From: Actinophytocola algeriensis
GTDB taxonomy: Bacteria > Actinomycetota > Actinomycetes > Mycobacteriales > Pseudonocardiaceae
Assembly: GCF_014203735.1 (NCBI RefSeq)
Contig: NZ_JACHJQ010000005.1
Span: 718,869 to 782,868 of the forward strand
DNA length: 64,000 nt
Reading direction: 5' to 3'
Shown here piece after piece: positions 22,691-30,232 of this stretch (the stretch's first letter is position 1; every line of letters starts with the position of its first letter). The notes below the pieces were generated by a model that saw nothing but the letters and a program-made list of their open reading frames with translations, did not search any database and was not told the origin of the DNA. The position numbers and the translations under genes are program-made.

Positions 22691-24037
22691 TCAGCCAGCC
22701 AGGGGGTAGGTGGCTGAGACCCGGAAGCCGCCCTCGGCGGTCGGTCCTGCCGAGAACGTGCCCCCGAGCAGTCCGGCACGTTCCTTGAGACCGATCAATC
22801 CGTGACCACCGGACGGCAGTACCGGCTTGCGTGCGTTCGCCCGCCCGTTGCGGACCTCGACGACGAGCGTGTCCTGCTGCGTGCGCACCCGCACCGAGGC
22901 ACGCGAGCCCGCCGCGTGCTTGCGCACGTTCGTCAGCGCCTCCTGCACCGTGCGGTACACGGCGTGCGACACCGACCGCGGCAGCCGAGACGGTTCCGTC
23001 TCCACGTCCAGCGCCACCGGCACCTGGTCGCTGCGGAAGTTCCGCACGAGGTCGTCGAGCTCGTCGAGTCCCGGCTGGCCCTGCTCGGCCTCGTCGCCCG
23101 ACCGCAGCACGCCGACCAGGTTCCGCAGCTCCTCGAGCGTCCGGGTGGACAGCTCGCGGATCGTGCGTGCCGCCTGCTCGGTGTTCTCGCCGGTGGACAC
23201 CTGCAGCGCGCCCGCCTGCATGGCGATGAGGGTGACCTGGTGGCTCACGACGTCGTGCATCTCGCGGGCGAGCCGCGCCCGCTCCGCCGCGCGGATCGTC
23301 TCCGCCAGCAGCTTCTTCTCCCGTTCCCGGCTCGACGCCAGCTCACGGATGCGGGCCGACAGCTCCTGCCGCGCCGAGATCAACAGGCCGATGGCGACGG
23401 GCATCCCGGCGATGATCACCGCCCAGATCACGTTGAGCGCGTGCTCCTGCCAGCTCAGCGCCACGAACTCGGACAGCGGCCACCGCACGTAGCCGCAGAG
23501 GAAGACCAGGATCGAGCCGACCACCATCCGCCAGGACAGGAGCCGGTGCTTCTTCGCCAGCGAGCCGAGGGCGATCATCGCGGCCAGCTGCGACCAGCCC
23601 GTCATGAACCCGGGCACGGTGACCAGCACGGCGAGGAACGGCACGTGCCTGCGCATGACCATGGCGGCCACGGCGACGGCCGACAGCCAGATCGAGTAGG
23701 CGGGGGCGTCCTCCGGGATGACCAGCCACACGTCGAGCACCGCGAGCAGCAAGGCGCCGACGTCCGAAACGATCCCGCGGGCACGTGGACTGGCGCGCAA
23801 CGCCTGCAACCACCCGGGCAGCCTGCGGGTCGCCGCGAGGCTCGGCCGCGGCAGGATCCGGACGTCGTCGATCGCCTTGGGTGGGAACATTGACGCGACC
23901 AGGACGGGACCTCCAGTCTCGGTGCGACCAGGGCGCAAGGATGGCTCGCTCCTGCCCGCGCGTTGCCGCGGCAGCTCCGCACCGGCGGGCACGCGGTCGC
24001 GTGTCTCGGCCGCGTGATGCTGTCGTCGGTGTGACAT
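22691..24037 (-). CDS. Orphan NarL-type sensor histidine kinase
   Basis: A 448-residue membrane histidine kinase. After a basic N-terminal region, about six hydrophobic helices lie between residues 90 and 235. The HisKA_3 dimerisation helix carries the phosphorylated histidine in LAREMHDVVSHQ. The HATPase domain has the N-box EALTNVRKHA and the G-box GGHGLIGLKERAG. The ATG at 24037 has GGAGGGAGG 8 nt upstream, much better than other starts. No response regulator is adjacent, so its partner must be elsewhere. It is convergent with rbpA. Confidence 0.88.
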   Translation of the reverse strand: MSHRRQHHAAETRDRVPAGAELPRQRAGRSEPSLRPGRTETGGPVLVASMFPPKAIDDVRILPRPSLAATRRLPGWLQALRASPRARGIVSDVGALLLAVLDVWLVIPEDAPAYSIWLSAVAVAAMVMRRHVPFLAVLVTVPGFMTGWSQLAAMIALGSLAKKHRLLSWRMVVGSILVFLCGYVRWPLSEFVALSWQEHALNVIWAVIIAGMPVAIGLLISARQELSARIRELASSREREKKLLAETIRAAERARLAREMHDVVSHQVTLIAMQAGALQVSTGENTEQAARTIRELSTRTLEELRNLVGVLRSGDEAEQGQPGLDELDDLVRNFRSDQVPVALDVETEPSRLPRSVSHAVYRTVQEALTNVRKHAAGSRASVRVRTQQDTLVVEVRNGRANARKPVLPSGGHGLIGLKERAGLLGGTFSAGPTAEGGFRVSATYPLAG

Positions 24038-24390
24038 AGGCTCGGCCTCCCTCCGGAGTTGTGCTCCGCGCCAATGAAGACATAACAATCGTCCGGACGG
24101 GACGAAATGTTTCAGATGAATGTGCTGGAGCAAATCACCAGTTGCCGGACGACCTTCAACTTGGGCCGAACAGTCCAGCGGCTTGGTCGCGTCGGCGGTA
24201 AACCTCTCCTGCCGGTGACGAGACGGGTTCCGAGCGTGTTTGTGACGTACCGCTCCGGGGAATCAATCGAGCACGGGCCCTAACGGCCTGTCTTCGATCT
24301 TCGATGAACAACCGGCGAGTCGCCACGCGTGTCCCTGTCATGGGAGGCATGGTGGTGGAAGAGCCACCGGACTAGGGAGGGTGCGGGGAC
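24038..24390. other. 353-nt divergent intergenic region
   Basis: Non-coding space between the divergent kinase and DUF4383-like genes. It is clearly less GC-rich than the genes and must hold both promoters. A 10-bp palindrome CGTCCGGACG lies at 24090-24099. No confident -35/-10 pair, RNA gene or terminator was found. Confidence 0.5.
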
Positions 24391-24909
24391 TTGGCGGAGT
24401 ACGGGGTGGAGCGGGACCGGCAGCGGAGGCTCGAGCCCGCTCAGTTCGTAGCGGTGGTGGTCGCGGCACTGTTCGTGGTCGCGGCGGTGCTGGACCTGGC
24501 GCCTGGGTTGCTGGACAACGTGGTGCAGCTCGGGTTCGGGGTGGTGGGCCTGACCATGAGCCGGGCACCGCGCGGTGCGCGGGCGTTCCTGATCGCGGGC
24601 GGGGTCGTCTACTTCCTGCTGTGGCAGTTCGGCAGCGTCATCGACCCGTCGCTCGTGCCGTTCGACACCGGCAACGTCGGCGTGCACGTGTCGCTCGTGG
24701 CCAGCATGATCGGCCTGGCCGTGCTGAGCGGCGGCCGGTCGGCCGCACCCGTGACCGTGGTCCAGGAGGCCGCGTTCCACGACGTGCCTGCCCGGTTCGG
24801 CCGCAGGCGCAAGGCTCCGAACCGCCCACCGGGCCGCGACGACCACAACTGCACCCCGAGGATGGCGACCGGCTACCGGCGGCTGCGTGTCCTCGCGTCC
24901 CGGGTCTGA
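24391..24909 (+). CDS. DUF4383-like membrane protein
   Basis: A 172-residue protein with four predicted membrane helices in the first 115 residues, ending at LAVLSGG. The segment LLDNVVQLGFGVVGL in the second helix matches the pattern of the actinobacterial DUF4383 family. The C-terminal 55 residues are soluble and basic (FGRRRKAPNRPPGRDD). TTG start at 24391; GGGAGG lies about 10 nt upstream. The function of the family is unknown; relatives are often near stress or general sigma-factor genes. Confidence 0.65.
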   Translation: MAEYGVERDRQRRLEPAQFVAVVVAALFVVAAVLDLAPGLLDNVVQLGFGVVGLTMSRAPRGARAFLIAGGVVYFLLWQFGSVIDPSLVPFDTGNVGVHVSLVASMIGLAVLSGGRSAAPVTVVQEAAFHDVPARFGRRRKAPNRPPGRDDHNCTPRMATGYRRLRVLASRV

Positions 24910-25005
24910 CGAGTACCGCGCCACAGGTTCGTCGCGGCCAGCGTGTGCATGGTCTTGTGCGGCGCGCACAAGACCGGGTGCTGAACCGCATCGACGGCTG
25001 AGCCG

Positions 25006-25464
25006 TCAGCTCGTCAGTGCCACCATGGCCTCGGACAGGCTCGCGTAGTTCTCGATGCCCTCGGTCGTTTCGGTCGCGCGCAGGACCCTGGCCACCGTGA
25101 GGCTCGCGATCACCACGGCGAGCCGCTGGCCTGCCCAGCGGGCGCGGGCGGTCGCGTCGAGGAGTATCCGGACGCCGGCGGCCGCGCAGTAGGTGACGTC
25201 GGTGAGGTCGACGATGACGGCGGCCACGCGTCGCTTGTTGAGGTCGTCGAGGACCCTCGCGAGGGTGGAGACCGTCAGCAGGTCGATCTCGCCCGCGACG
25301 CGGCACACGTGCAGGTCCTCGTTGTGGTTGACCACGCGCACCTGGAGGCTGCGGTCGATGATCCGCTGCACGTCGGACGCCGGTTTCCGCGGATGCGCCG
25401 GCGGAAGACGGTCTGGGCCTGTCCCCATTCGTCGCTTCCCTCGGCTGTCGGCTGGCAGGATCAT
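25006..25464 (-). CDS. STAS-domain protein, anti-sigma-factor-antagonist type
   Basis: A 152-residue protein whose last 110 residues form a STAS domain (AGEIDLLTVSTLARVL, then VIVDLTDVTYCAAAGVRILL). In SpoIIAA-type antagonists the kinase phosphorylates a serine in D-S-S-G; here the aligned residues are Ala94-Ala95-Ala96-Gly97, so no phosphoacceptor is present. Many actinobacterial STAS proteins share this substitution. No anti-sigma kinase or sigma factor is adjacent. ATG at 25464, weak ribosome site; the first 35 residues may not be translated. A palindrome GACGGCT-G-AGCCGTC spans the stop codon. Confidence 0.75.
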   Translation of the reverse strand: MILPADSRGKRRMGTGPDRLPPAHPRKPASDVQRIIDRSLQVRVVNHNEDLHVCRVAGEIDLLTVSTLARVLDDLNKRRVAAVIVDLTDVTYCAAAGVRILLDATARARWAGQRLAVVIASLTVARVLRATETTEGIENYASLSEAMVALTS

Positions 25465-25465
25465 G

Positions 25466-25750
25466 TTACCGGCTGCGCCGTTCGTGGCGGTGACCGGCCC
25501 CGAAGCCCTTGGCGGGTCCGGAAACCGGGGCGTACCGGTGGGCGAGCCGCCGCCGGTCGGCCGCGGCGCCGGTGGCGCGGACGGTGTCGGCCACGTCGTC
25601 GCAGTCGGCGTACAGGCGAGCGGGGAGGCGGTGGAACCGCCTCCTGGTCACCATGTCGGTGCCGTACAGCTCCGCCTGCGCGATCACTTCCCAGCGGTAG
25701 GCCGGGAATCGCAGCCCGTCCAGCACGGCCGCCACATCCGACCGGTCCAT
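25466..25750 (-). CDS. DUF2795-like protein, copy 1
   Basis: A 94-residue protein. Its first 60 residues match the small DUF2795 fold: an N-terminal LDGLRFPAYRWEVIAQA helix, then LPARLYADCDDVADTV. It is clearly paralogous to the product at 26447-26737, sharing the FPAYRW, YG, (F/L)HRLP and YADC(D/E)DVA blocks. The C-terminal 30 residues are basic and differ. GAGGAGG lies upstream on the minus strand. The gene ends 1 nt before the STAS start codon, so the pair is likely co-transcribed. The family's function is unknown. Confidence 0.7.
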   Translation of the reverse strand: MDRSDVAAVLDGLRFPAYRWEVIAQAELYGTDMVTRRRFHRLPARLYADCDDVADTVRATGAAADRRRLAHRYAPVSGPAKGFGAGHRHERRSR

Positions 25751-25813
25751 GGCTTCAGCGTCCTCCTCGTGGGTTACAGAGGCGGCCCGATGTGGTCAAC
25801 CACACCCGGGACG

Positions 25814-25853
25814 GAAAGAGGGCCGGTGAGGCCGCGCCGCCCCACCGGCCCTC
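25814..25853 (-). terminator. Terminator after the F420-type oxidoreductase gene
   Basis: On the minus strand GAGGGCCGGTG (25853-25843) pairs over 11 bp with CACCGGCCCTC (25828-25818), followed directly by TTT. It lies between the oxidoreductase gene and the first DUF2795 gene, marking them as separate transcripts. Confidence 0.75.
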
Positions 25854-25862
25854 GGGCAGGTG

Positions 25863-26438
25863 TCAGGTCGTGAGGTGCAGCCGCGTGCGGAGGTCGTCCG
25901 CCGTCAGGTCCGCACCGAACACGTCGGTGCCTGGCTGGTACTTGCGGCCGCCGACGGACAGGCCGCCGACGTCGACCGGCGCGAAGCCGATCTCCGAAAC
26001 CAGAGCCATCGCGGTCTTCTTGGCCCGCAGGTCGTCACCCGCCACGGGGATGGCGCGGCGGGGGTCGCGGTGCGCGTGGTCACGCAGGTGCTCACACGCG
26101 ATCGCGTTGAACGCCTTCACCACGTACGCGGTGATGAGGTGGCTCTGGATCAGGTCGCTCGAGGTCAGGCAGTCGTCGTCGAGGTCCGGGGCGGGACCGT
26201 CGAGGACGGGGTCGTAGTTGGTGGCGTCGATGACGGATTTGCCCGTCAGCTCCGCGACCGGCAACTCCCGGTGGCGGTTGAACGGCACCGCGACGATCGC
26301 GACATCCGCGAACGCCGCCACACCGCGCATCGTGCGCGCCACCAGCAGTCCGCACAGCGACACCTCGTGCCCGGTGAGGGCGAGCTGCCTGCTGAGCGTG
26401 GTGCCGAGGTGCCCCGCGCCGATGATGCCGATACGCAT
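25863..26438 (-). CDS. F420-dependent NADP oxidoreductase family protein
   Basis: A 191-residue Rossmann protein beginning MRIGIIGAGHLGTTL, the dinucleotide loop of the NADP/F420 oxidoreductase family. The central AFADVAIVAVPF and GKSVIDATNYDP segments and the VKAFNAI motif are typical. The loop after the second strand (CGLLVARTM) does not show the usual NADP-phosphate-binding SNSR pattern, so cofactor choice is uncertain. Many such proteins are predicted dinucleotide-binding proteins with unknown substrates. The upstream DUF2795 gene ends 8 nt before it, suggesting a two-gene unit. Confidence 0.8.
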   Translation of the reverse strand: MRIGIIGAGHLGTTLSRQLALTGHEVSLCGLLVARTMRGVAAFADVAIVAVPFNRHRELPVAELTGKSVIDATNYDPVLDGPAPDLDDDCLTSSDLIQSHLITAYVVKAFNAIACEHLRDHAHRDPRRAIPVAGDDLRAKKTAMALVSEIGFAPVDVGGLSVGGRKYQPGTDVFGADLTADDLRTRLHLTT

Positions 26439-26446
26439 GGCCGCGC

Positions 26447-26737
26447 CTAGTCGACGTGGACCGAGACGATGAGCGACCGATGTGGGACGTTCATGGGGAT
26501 CGTCATCGGCCGGTAGCGACGTGGGCGCGGATGTGCGTTCTGGATGGCGACAATTGTCGCCGCGACATCCTCACAGTCGGCGTAGCGGCGCGGTGGCAGG
26601 CGGTGCAGCTTCGACATGGTCACGGCATCGGCGCCGTACACCGCGGCGTGTGCGATGAGTTGCCAGCGATAGGCAGGGAAAGGCAGGTCCCAGAAGACCT
26701 GCTGGACTACTGTTTCGTTACCTGGGTCCGGGGTCAC
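26447..26737 (-). CDS. DUF2795-like protein, copy 2
   Basis: A 96-residue paralogue of the product at 25466-25750. It has the same blocks: LPFPAYRWQLIAHA, YGADAVTM, LHRLPPRRYADCEDVAATI. Its C-terminus (RPMTIPMNVPHRSLIVSVHVD) is unrelated and hydrophobic rather than basic. First gene of a unit with the oxidoreductase. The upstream region has two nested inverted repeats. Function unknown; the two copies with different tails suggest the shared part binds a common partner. Confidence 0.7.
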   Translation of the reverse strand: MTPDPGNETVVQQVFWDLPFPAYRWQLIAHAAVYGADAVTMSKLHRLPPRRYADCEDVAATIVAIQNAHPRPRRYRPMTIPMNVPHRSLIVSVHVD

Positions 26738-26738
26738 C

Positions 26739-26787
26739 CGAGAATCTTGTTCTCGTCACTTGCCGGAGACATCCGTCAAGTGACGGA
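26739..26787 (-). promoter_or_regulatory. Cluster of inverted repeats upstream of the DUF2795-oxidoreductase unit
   Basis: Three inverted repeats occupy 49 nt just upstream of the ATG at 26737: CGAGAA/TTCTCG (26739-26755), GTCACTTG/CAAGTGAC (26755-26784) and TCCGTCA-AG-TGACGGA (26772-26787). The 7-bp-arm palindrome is the best operator candidate. The region also lies just after the pgl stop on the same strand, so one hairpin could end the incoming transcript or the outgoing one. Confidence 0.5.
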
Positions 26788-26797
26788 GGTATGAGTG

Positions 26798-27514
26798 TCA
26801 ATCTTCCCCCGCTGCCGCTGTGTCCAGCAGCCACAGCGTCTCTTGCCGCCCGCGCGCGCCCGCTGCCGGCAGTTCTGCCTCCGCCGCACCCGCGACCGCC
26901 GCGGCCACGGCCTCCGCCTTCGCCGCACCCGCGGTCATCAGCCACACCCGCTGCGAGTTGCGGATCGTGGGCAGCGTCAGTGACACCCGCGTAGGCGGCG
27001 GCTTCGGGCAGTCCCGCACCGCCACCACCGCACGCGCCGTCTCCTCGACGGCGGGGGAGTGCGGGAAGACCGACGCCGTGTGGCCCTCCTCGCCGACCCC
27101 GAGCAGGCACACGTCGAAGGGCGGGACGTCCTTGAGCAGCACCGCGTACGCCTCGGCGGCCGCGTCCGGGTCGTCGCCGAACTCGCCGTCCGACGGGGCC
27201 ATCGGGTGCACCCGCTCCGGCGACACCGGCACGTGGTCGAGCAGCTCCTGACGGGCCAGGGTCTCGTTGCGCTCCGGGTCGCCACCGGGCAGGAACCGCT
27301 CGTCGCCCCAGTAGATGTCGATCGTCGACCAGTCCAGGCTCGCCTCGCGCAGCGCCGCGAGCACGGCACCGCCGGTGCGGCCGCCCGTCAGCACGACAGA
27401 AGCCGTGCCACGGGCGGCCTGCGCCTCGGCGAGTACCGCGGCGAGCCGGGTCGCCGTCTGCGCGGCCAGCTCGTCCTGCGACGCGAAGACGACGGTCCTC
27501 GGCTCCGCCGTCAC
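26798..27514 (-). CDS. pgl: 6-phosphogluconolactonase
   Basis: Hydrolyses 6-phosphogluconolactone to 6-phosphogluconate, the second oxidative pentose-phosphate step. The 238-residue protein has the SugarP-isomerase-type loop TGGRTGG, the WGDERF segment and the GVGEEGHTASVFPHS motif with the catalytic histidine. The GTG at 27514 overlaps the opcA stop (GTGA). Last gene of the tkt-tal-pgi-zwf-opcA-pgl operon. The frame continues upstream without protein character. Confidence 0.95.
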   Translation of the reverse strand: MTAEPRTVVFASQDELAAQTATRLAAVLAEAQAARGTASVVLTGGRTGGAVLAALREASLDWSTIDIYWGDERFLPGGDPERNETLARQELLDHVPVSPERVHPMAPSDGEFGDDPDAAAEAYAVLLKDVPPFDVCLLGVGEEGHTASVFPHSPAVEETARAVVAVRDCPKPPPTRVSLTLPTIRNSQRVWLMTAGAAKAEAVAAAVAGAAEAELPAAGARGRQETLWLLDTAAAGED

Positions 27515-28491
27515 GATGCGGTCGCCCCCGCCTTGACCTTCTTGGCGGCCGGTTTGCGGGACGCCGTGCCGCGACCGCGGTCGACCTTGTTCAGCGCCTT
27601 CAACGCGGACTCGTAGATCTCGTCCGGGTCCAGCCTGCGCAGCTCCTCGGCGATGCAGTCGCGGACCGCGCGGCGCTGCAGTGCGACCCGCCGGTCGGGC
27701 TGGCCCGGCTGCGACAGCATGCCGACCGCGCCGTCCGGACGGTGGATCTCGATGGCGCCGGAGCGGCGTTCCATCACCACCGACACGATTCCCTGACCGG
27801 ACTTGGCCTTCGTGCGCTTCACCGGCAGCCGCAGCTTCGCCGACAGCCACGCGGCGAGCAGGTCGGCCGACGGCGAGTCGCTCTCCCCGGACACCGACGC
27901 GGCCGTCACCTTCTCGTGCGGCGGCAGGTCCAGCGCGGCCGCGAGCAGCGCGCGCCACAGCGTCAGGCGCGTCCACGCCAGGTCCGTGTCACCGTCCGCA
28001 TAGGACTTCGCACGGGTCTCGAGCACCTTGCCCGGATTGCGTTCCGCCGCCGCGTCGGTGATGCGGCGCGTGGCGAGCGCACCGATCGGGTCCTTCGCGG
28101 GTGCCACGGGCGACTCGAACGGCCACCACGCCACGACCGGTGCGTCCGGCAGCAGCAGCGGTACCACCACCGAAGCGCCCTCGTTCGCGAGCGGCCCGTA
28201 GAGCCGGAGCACGATGACCTCGCTCGCGCCGGCGTCGCCGCCGACGCGGATCTGCGCGTCGAGCCGCGCCGAGGCCTTCTTCGCGCCGCGGGCCACGACG
28301 ATCACGCGGCACGGGTGTTCCCGGCTCGCGTGGTTGGCCGCGTCGATGACGTCCTCGGTGCGCTCGCTGTCGTCGGCGACGACCACCAGCGTCAGCACCC
28401 GCCCGATGGTGTTCGCGCCACCCTGCTCGCGCAGGTGGACCAGCTTGCTGTTCACCTGCGACGTCGTGGTGGCAGGCAAGTCGATGATCAT
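27511..28491 (-). CDS. opcA: Glucose-6-phosphate dehydrogenase assembly protein OpcA
   Basis: A 326-residue protein required for activity or assembly of glucose-6-phosphate dehydrogenase in cyanobacteria and actinobacteria. Seen here: the start MIIDLPATTTSQVNSKL, the central LLLPDAPVVAWWPF block and ARSLTLWRALL-like helix typical of the family, and a Lys-rich tail (RKPAAKKVKA). Its ATG overlaps the stop of a 72-codon repeat ORF instead of directly following zwf. Its stop overlaps pgl. Confidence 0.94.
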   Translation of the reverse strand: MIIDLPATTTSQVNSKLVHLREQGGANTIGRVLTLVVVADDSERTEDVIDAANHASREHPCRVIVVARGAKKASARLDAQIRVGGDAGASEVIVLRLYGPLANEGASVVVPLLLPDAPVVAWWPFESPVAPAKDPIGALATRRITDAAAERNPGKVLETRAKSYADGDTDLAWTRLTLWRALLAAALDLPPHEKVTAASVSGESDSPSADLLAAWLSAKLRLPVKRTKAKSGQGIVSVVMERRSGAIEIHRPDGAVGMLSQPGQPDRRVALQRRAVRDCIAEELRRLDPDEIYESALKALNKVDRGRGTASRKPAAKKVKAGATAS

Positions 28492-28706
28492 GACGCCCCC
28501 TCGCTGGCGCTCCGTGACGTCAGCTGTGTCAATGGTTCGCTAGCAAGCTCGTTCTGCGTCAATGGTTCGCTAGCAAGCTCGTTCTGCGTCAATGGTTCGC
28601 TAGCAAGCTCGCTCTGTATCAATGGTTCGCTAGCAAGCTCGCTCTGTATCAATGGTTCGCTAGCAAGCTCGCTCTGTATCAATGGTTCGCTAGCAAGCTC
28701 GCTCAC
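28488..28706 (-). CDS. 72-codon repeat ORF linking zwf to opcA
   Basis: An open frame made of six copies of a decapeptide, (S/N)ELASEPL(I/T)Q, plus an 11-residue tail. Its GTG at 28706 overlaps the zwf TGA (GTGA) and its TGA overlaps the opcA ATG (ATGA). Ribosomes leaving zwf can therefore traverse it and reinitiate at opcA. The DNA is a 30-bp tandem repeat, so copy-number change preserves the frame. The peptide has no recognisable domain. Either it is a real short protein or a passive coupling bridge across an inserted repeat; I favour the second. Normal zwf-opcA pairs in relatives are directly adjacent. Confidence 0.5.
   Translation of the reverse strand: MSELASEPLIQSELASEPLIQSELASEPLIQSELASEPLTQNELASEPLTQNELASEPLTQLTSRSASEGAS
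28531..28701. repeat. Six tandem 30-bp repeats between zwf and opcA
   Basis: The 21-bp core AATGGTTCGCTAGCAAGCTCG occurs identically at 28531, 28561, 28591, 28621, 28651 and 28681. Nine-base spacers come in two versions, TTCTGCGTC (first two) and CTCTGTATC (next three). The core contains the near-palindrome TTCGCTAGCAA. Near-perfect identity indicates recent amplification. Confidence 0.95.
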
Positions 28707-30232
28707 GGACGCCTCCAGTGCCTGCCGGTGCGCGTAAGCATGCGCTCCGCCGAGGCCGGCCCCCAGGTACCCGCCTGGTAGGGCTCCGGCTTCCCGCTCG
28801 CCCGCCAGGCCTTCATGATCGGGTCGAGGATCTGCCAGGACAGCTCGACCTCGTCGTTCTTCGGGAACAGCGACGGCTCGCCGAGCAGCACGTCGAGGAT
28901 CAGCCGCTCGTAGGCCTCCGGCGACGACTCGGTGAACGAGTGGCCGTAGCTGAAGTCCATGTTGACGTCCCGGACCTCCATGGTGGAGCCGGGCACCTTC
29001 GAGCCGAACCGCATCGTCACGCCCTCGTCGGGCTGCACGCGGAACACGATCGCGTTCTGGCCGAGCTCCTCGGTGGACGTCGCGTCGAACGGCAGGTGCG
29101 GTGCCCGCTTGAACACCACGGCGATCTCGGTGACGCGGCGGCCGAGCCGCTTGCCGGTGCGCAGGTAGAACGGCACCCCGGCCCAGCGGCGCGTGTCCAC
29201 GGCCAGCTCGATGGCCGCGAACGTCTCGGTGATCGAGTCCTTCGCGAACCCGCCCTCCTGCAACAGACCGGGCACCTTCTGCCCGCCCTGCCAGCCACCG
29301 GTGTACTGGCCGCGCGCGGTGGTCTCGGAGAACGGCCCGACCGGCTTGGTGGCGGCCAGGATCTTCGCCTTCTCCGCACGCACCGCCTGCGGGTCGAAGG
29401 AGACCGGCTCCTCCATCGCGGTCAGCGCGAGCAGCTGCAGCAGGTGGTTCTGGATCACGTCACGGGCGGCGCCGATGCCGTCGTAGTACCCGGCACGACC
29501 ACCGAGACCGATGTCCTCTGCCATCGTGATCTGCACGTGGTCGACGTAGTTGCCGTTCCAGATCGGCTCGAACAGCTGGTTCGCGAACCGGAACGCCATG
29601 ATGTTCTGGACGGTCTCCTTGCCGAGGTAGTGGTCGATGCGGAACACCGACTCCTCGGGGAAGATCTCGTTGACCATCTTGTTGAGCTGCTTGGCGCTCG
29701 TGAGGTCGTGGCCGAACGGCTTCTCGATGACCACCCGGCGCCACTCGTGGTTCTTCGGCTCCGCGAGACCCGTGCGCGCCAGCTGCTGGATCACCTTGGG
29801 GAACGCGGCGGGCGGGATCGACAGGTAGAACGCGTGGTTGCCCGACGTGCCGCGGACCTGGTCGAGGTCCTGGATGGTCTGCACCAGGTTGTCGAAGGCC
29901 GCGTCGTCGTCGAAGGAGCCCTGCACGAAGCGGCAGCCCTCGACGAGCTGGTCCCAGACCTCCTGCCGGAACGGCGTGCGGGCGTGTTCCTTGACCGCGT
30001 CGTGCACGACCTGACTGAAGTCCTCGTCCGCCCAGTCGCGCCGCGCGAACCCGACCAACGAGAAACCGGGTGGCAGCAGCCCCCGGTTCGCGAGGTCGTA
30101 GATCGCCGGCATGAGCTTCTTCCTGGACAGGTCGCCGGTCACCCCGAAGATCACCAGGCCGCACGGCCCCGCGATCGTGGGGAGCCGCTTGTCCCGCTCG
30201 TCGCGCAGCGGGTTCTGCCAGCTGCGTGTCAC
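28703..30232 (-). CDS. zwf: Glucose-6-phosphate 1-dehydrogenase
   Basis: Oxidises glucose-6-phosphate to 6-phosphogluconolactone with NADP, the entry step of the pentose-phosphate pathway. The 509-residue protein has the dinucleotide loop FGVTGDLSRKKL and the active-site signature RIDHYLGKETVQN with the catalytic His and Lys. Length is normal. GTG at 30232 overlaps the pgi stop (GTGA). Its own stop overlaps the repeat ORF rather than opcA. Confidence 0.97.
   Translation of the reverse strand: MTRSWQNPLRDERDKRLPTIAGPCGLVIFGVTGDLSRKKLMPAIYDLANRGLLPPGFSLVGFARRDWADEDFSQVVHDAVKEHARTPFRQEVWDQLVEGCRFVQGSFDDDAAFDNLVQTIQDLDQVRGTSGNHAFYLSIPPAAFPKVIQQLARTGLAEPKNHEWRRVVIEKPFGHDLTSAKQLNKMVNEIFPEESVFRIDHYLGKETVQNIMAFRFANQLFEPIWNGNYVDHVQITMAEDIGLGGRAGYYDGIGAARDVIQNHLLQLLALTAMEEPVSFDPQAVRAEKAKILAATKPVGPFSETTARGQYTGGWQGGQKVPGLLQEGGFAKDSITETFAAIELAVDTRRWAGVPFYLRTGKRLGRRVTEIAVVFKRAPHLPFDATSTEELGQNAIVFRVQPDEGVTMRFGSKVPGSTMEVRDVNMDFSYGHSFTESSPEAYERLILDVLLGEPSLFPKNDEVELSWQILDPIMKAWRASGKPEPYQAGTWGPASAERMLTRTGRHWRRP

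Noticed and set aside
28531-28701. CRISPR array at the 30-bp repeats
   Set aside because: Spacers are only 9 nt and themselves repeated; no cas genes nearby. This is a tandem repeat.
27742-28737. Plus-strand ORF through the opcA region and repeats
   Set aside because: It is the shadow of opcA; the repeat is also open on this strand, but no start signal or domain supports a gene.
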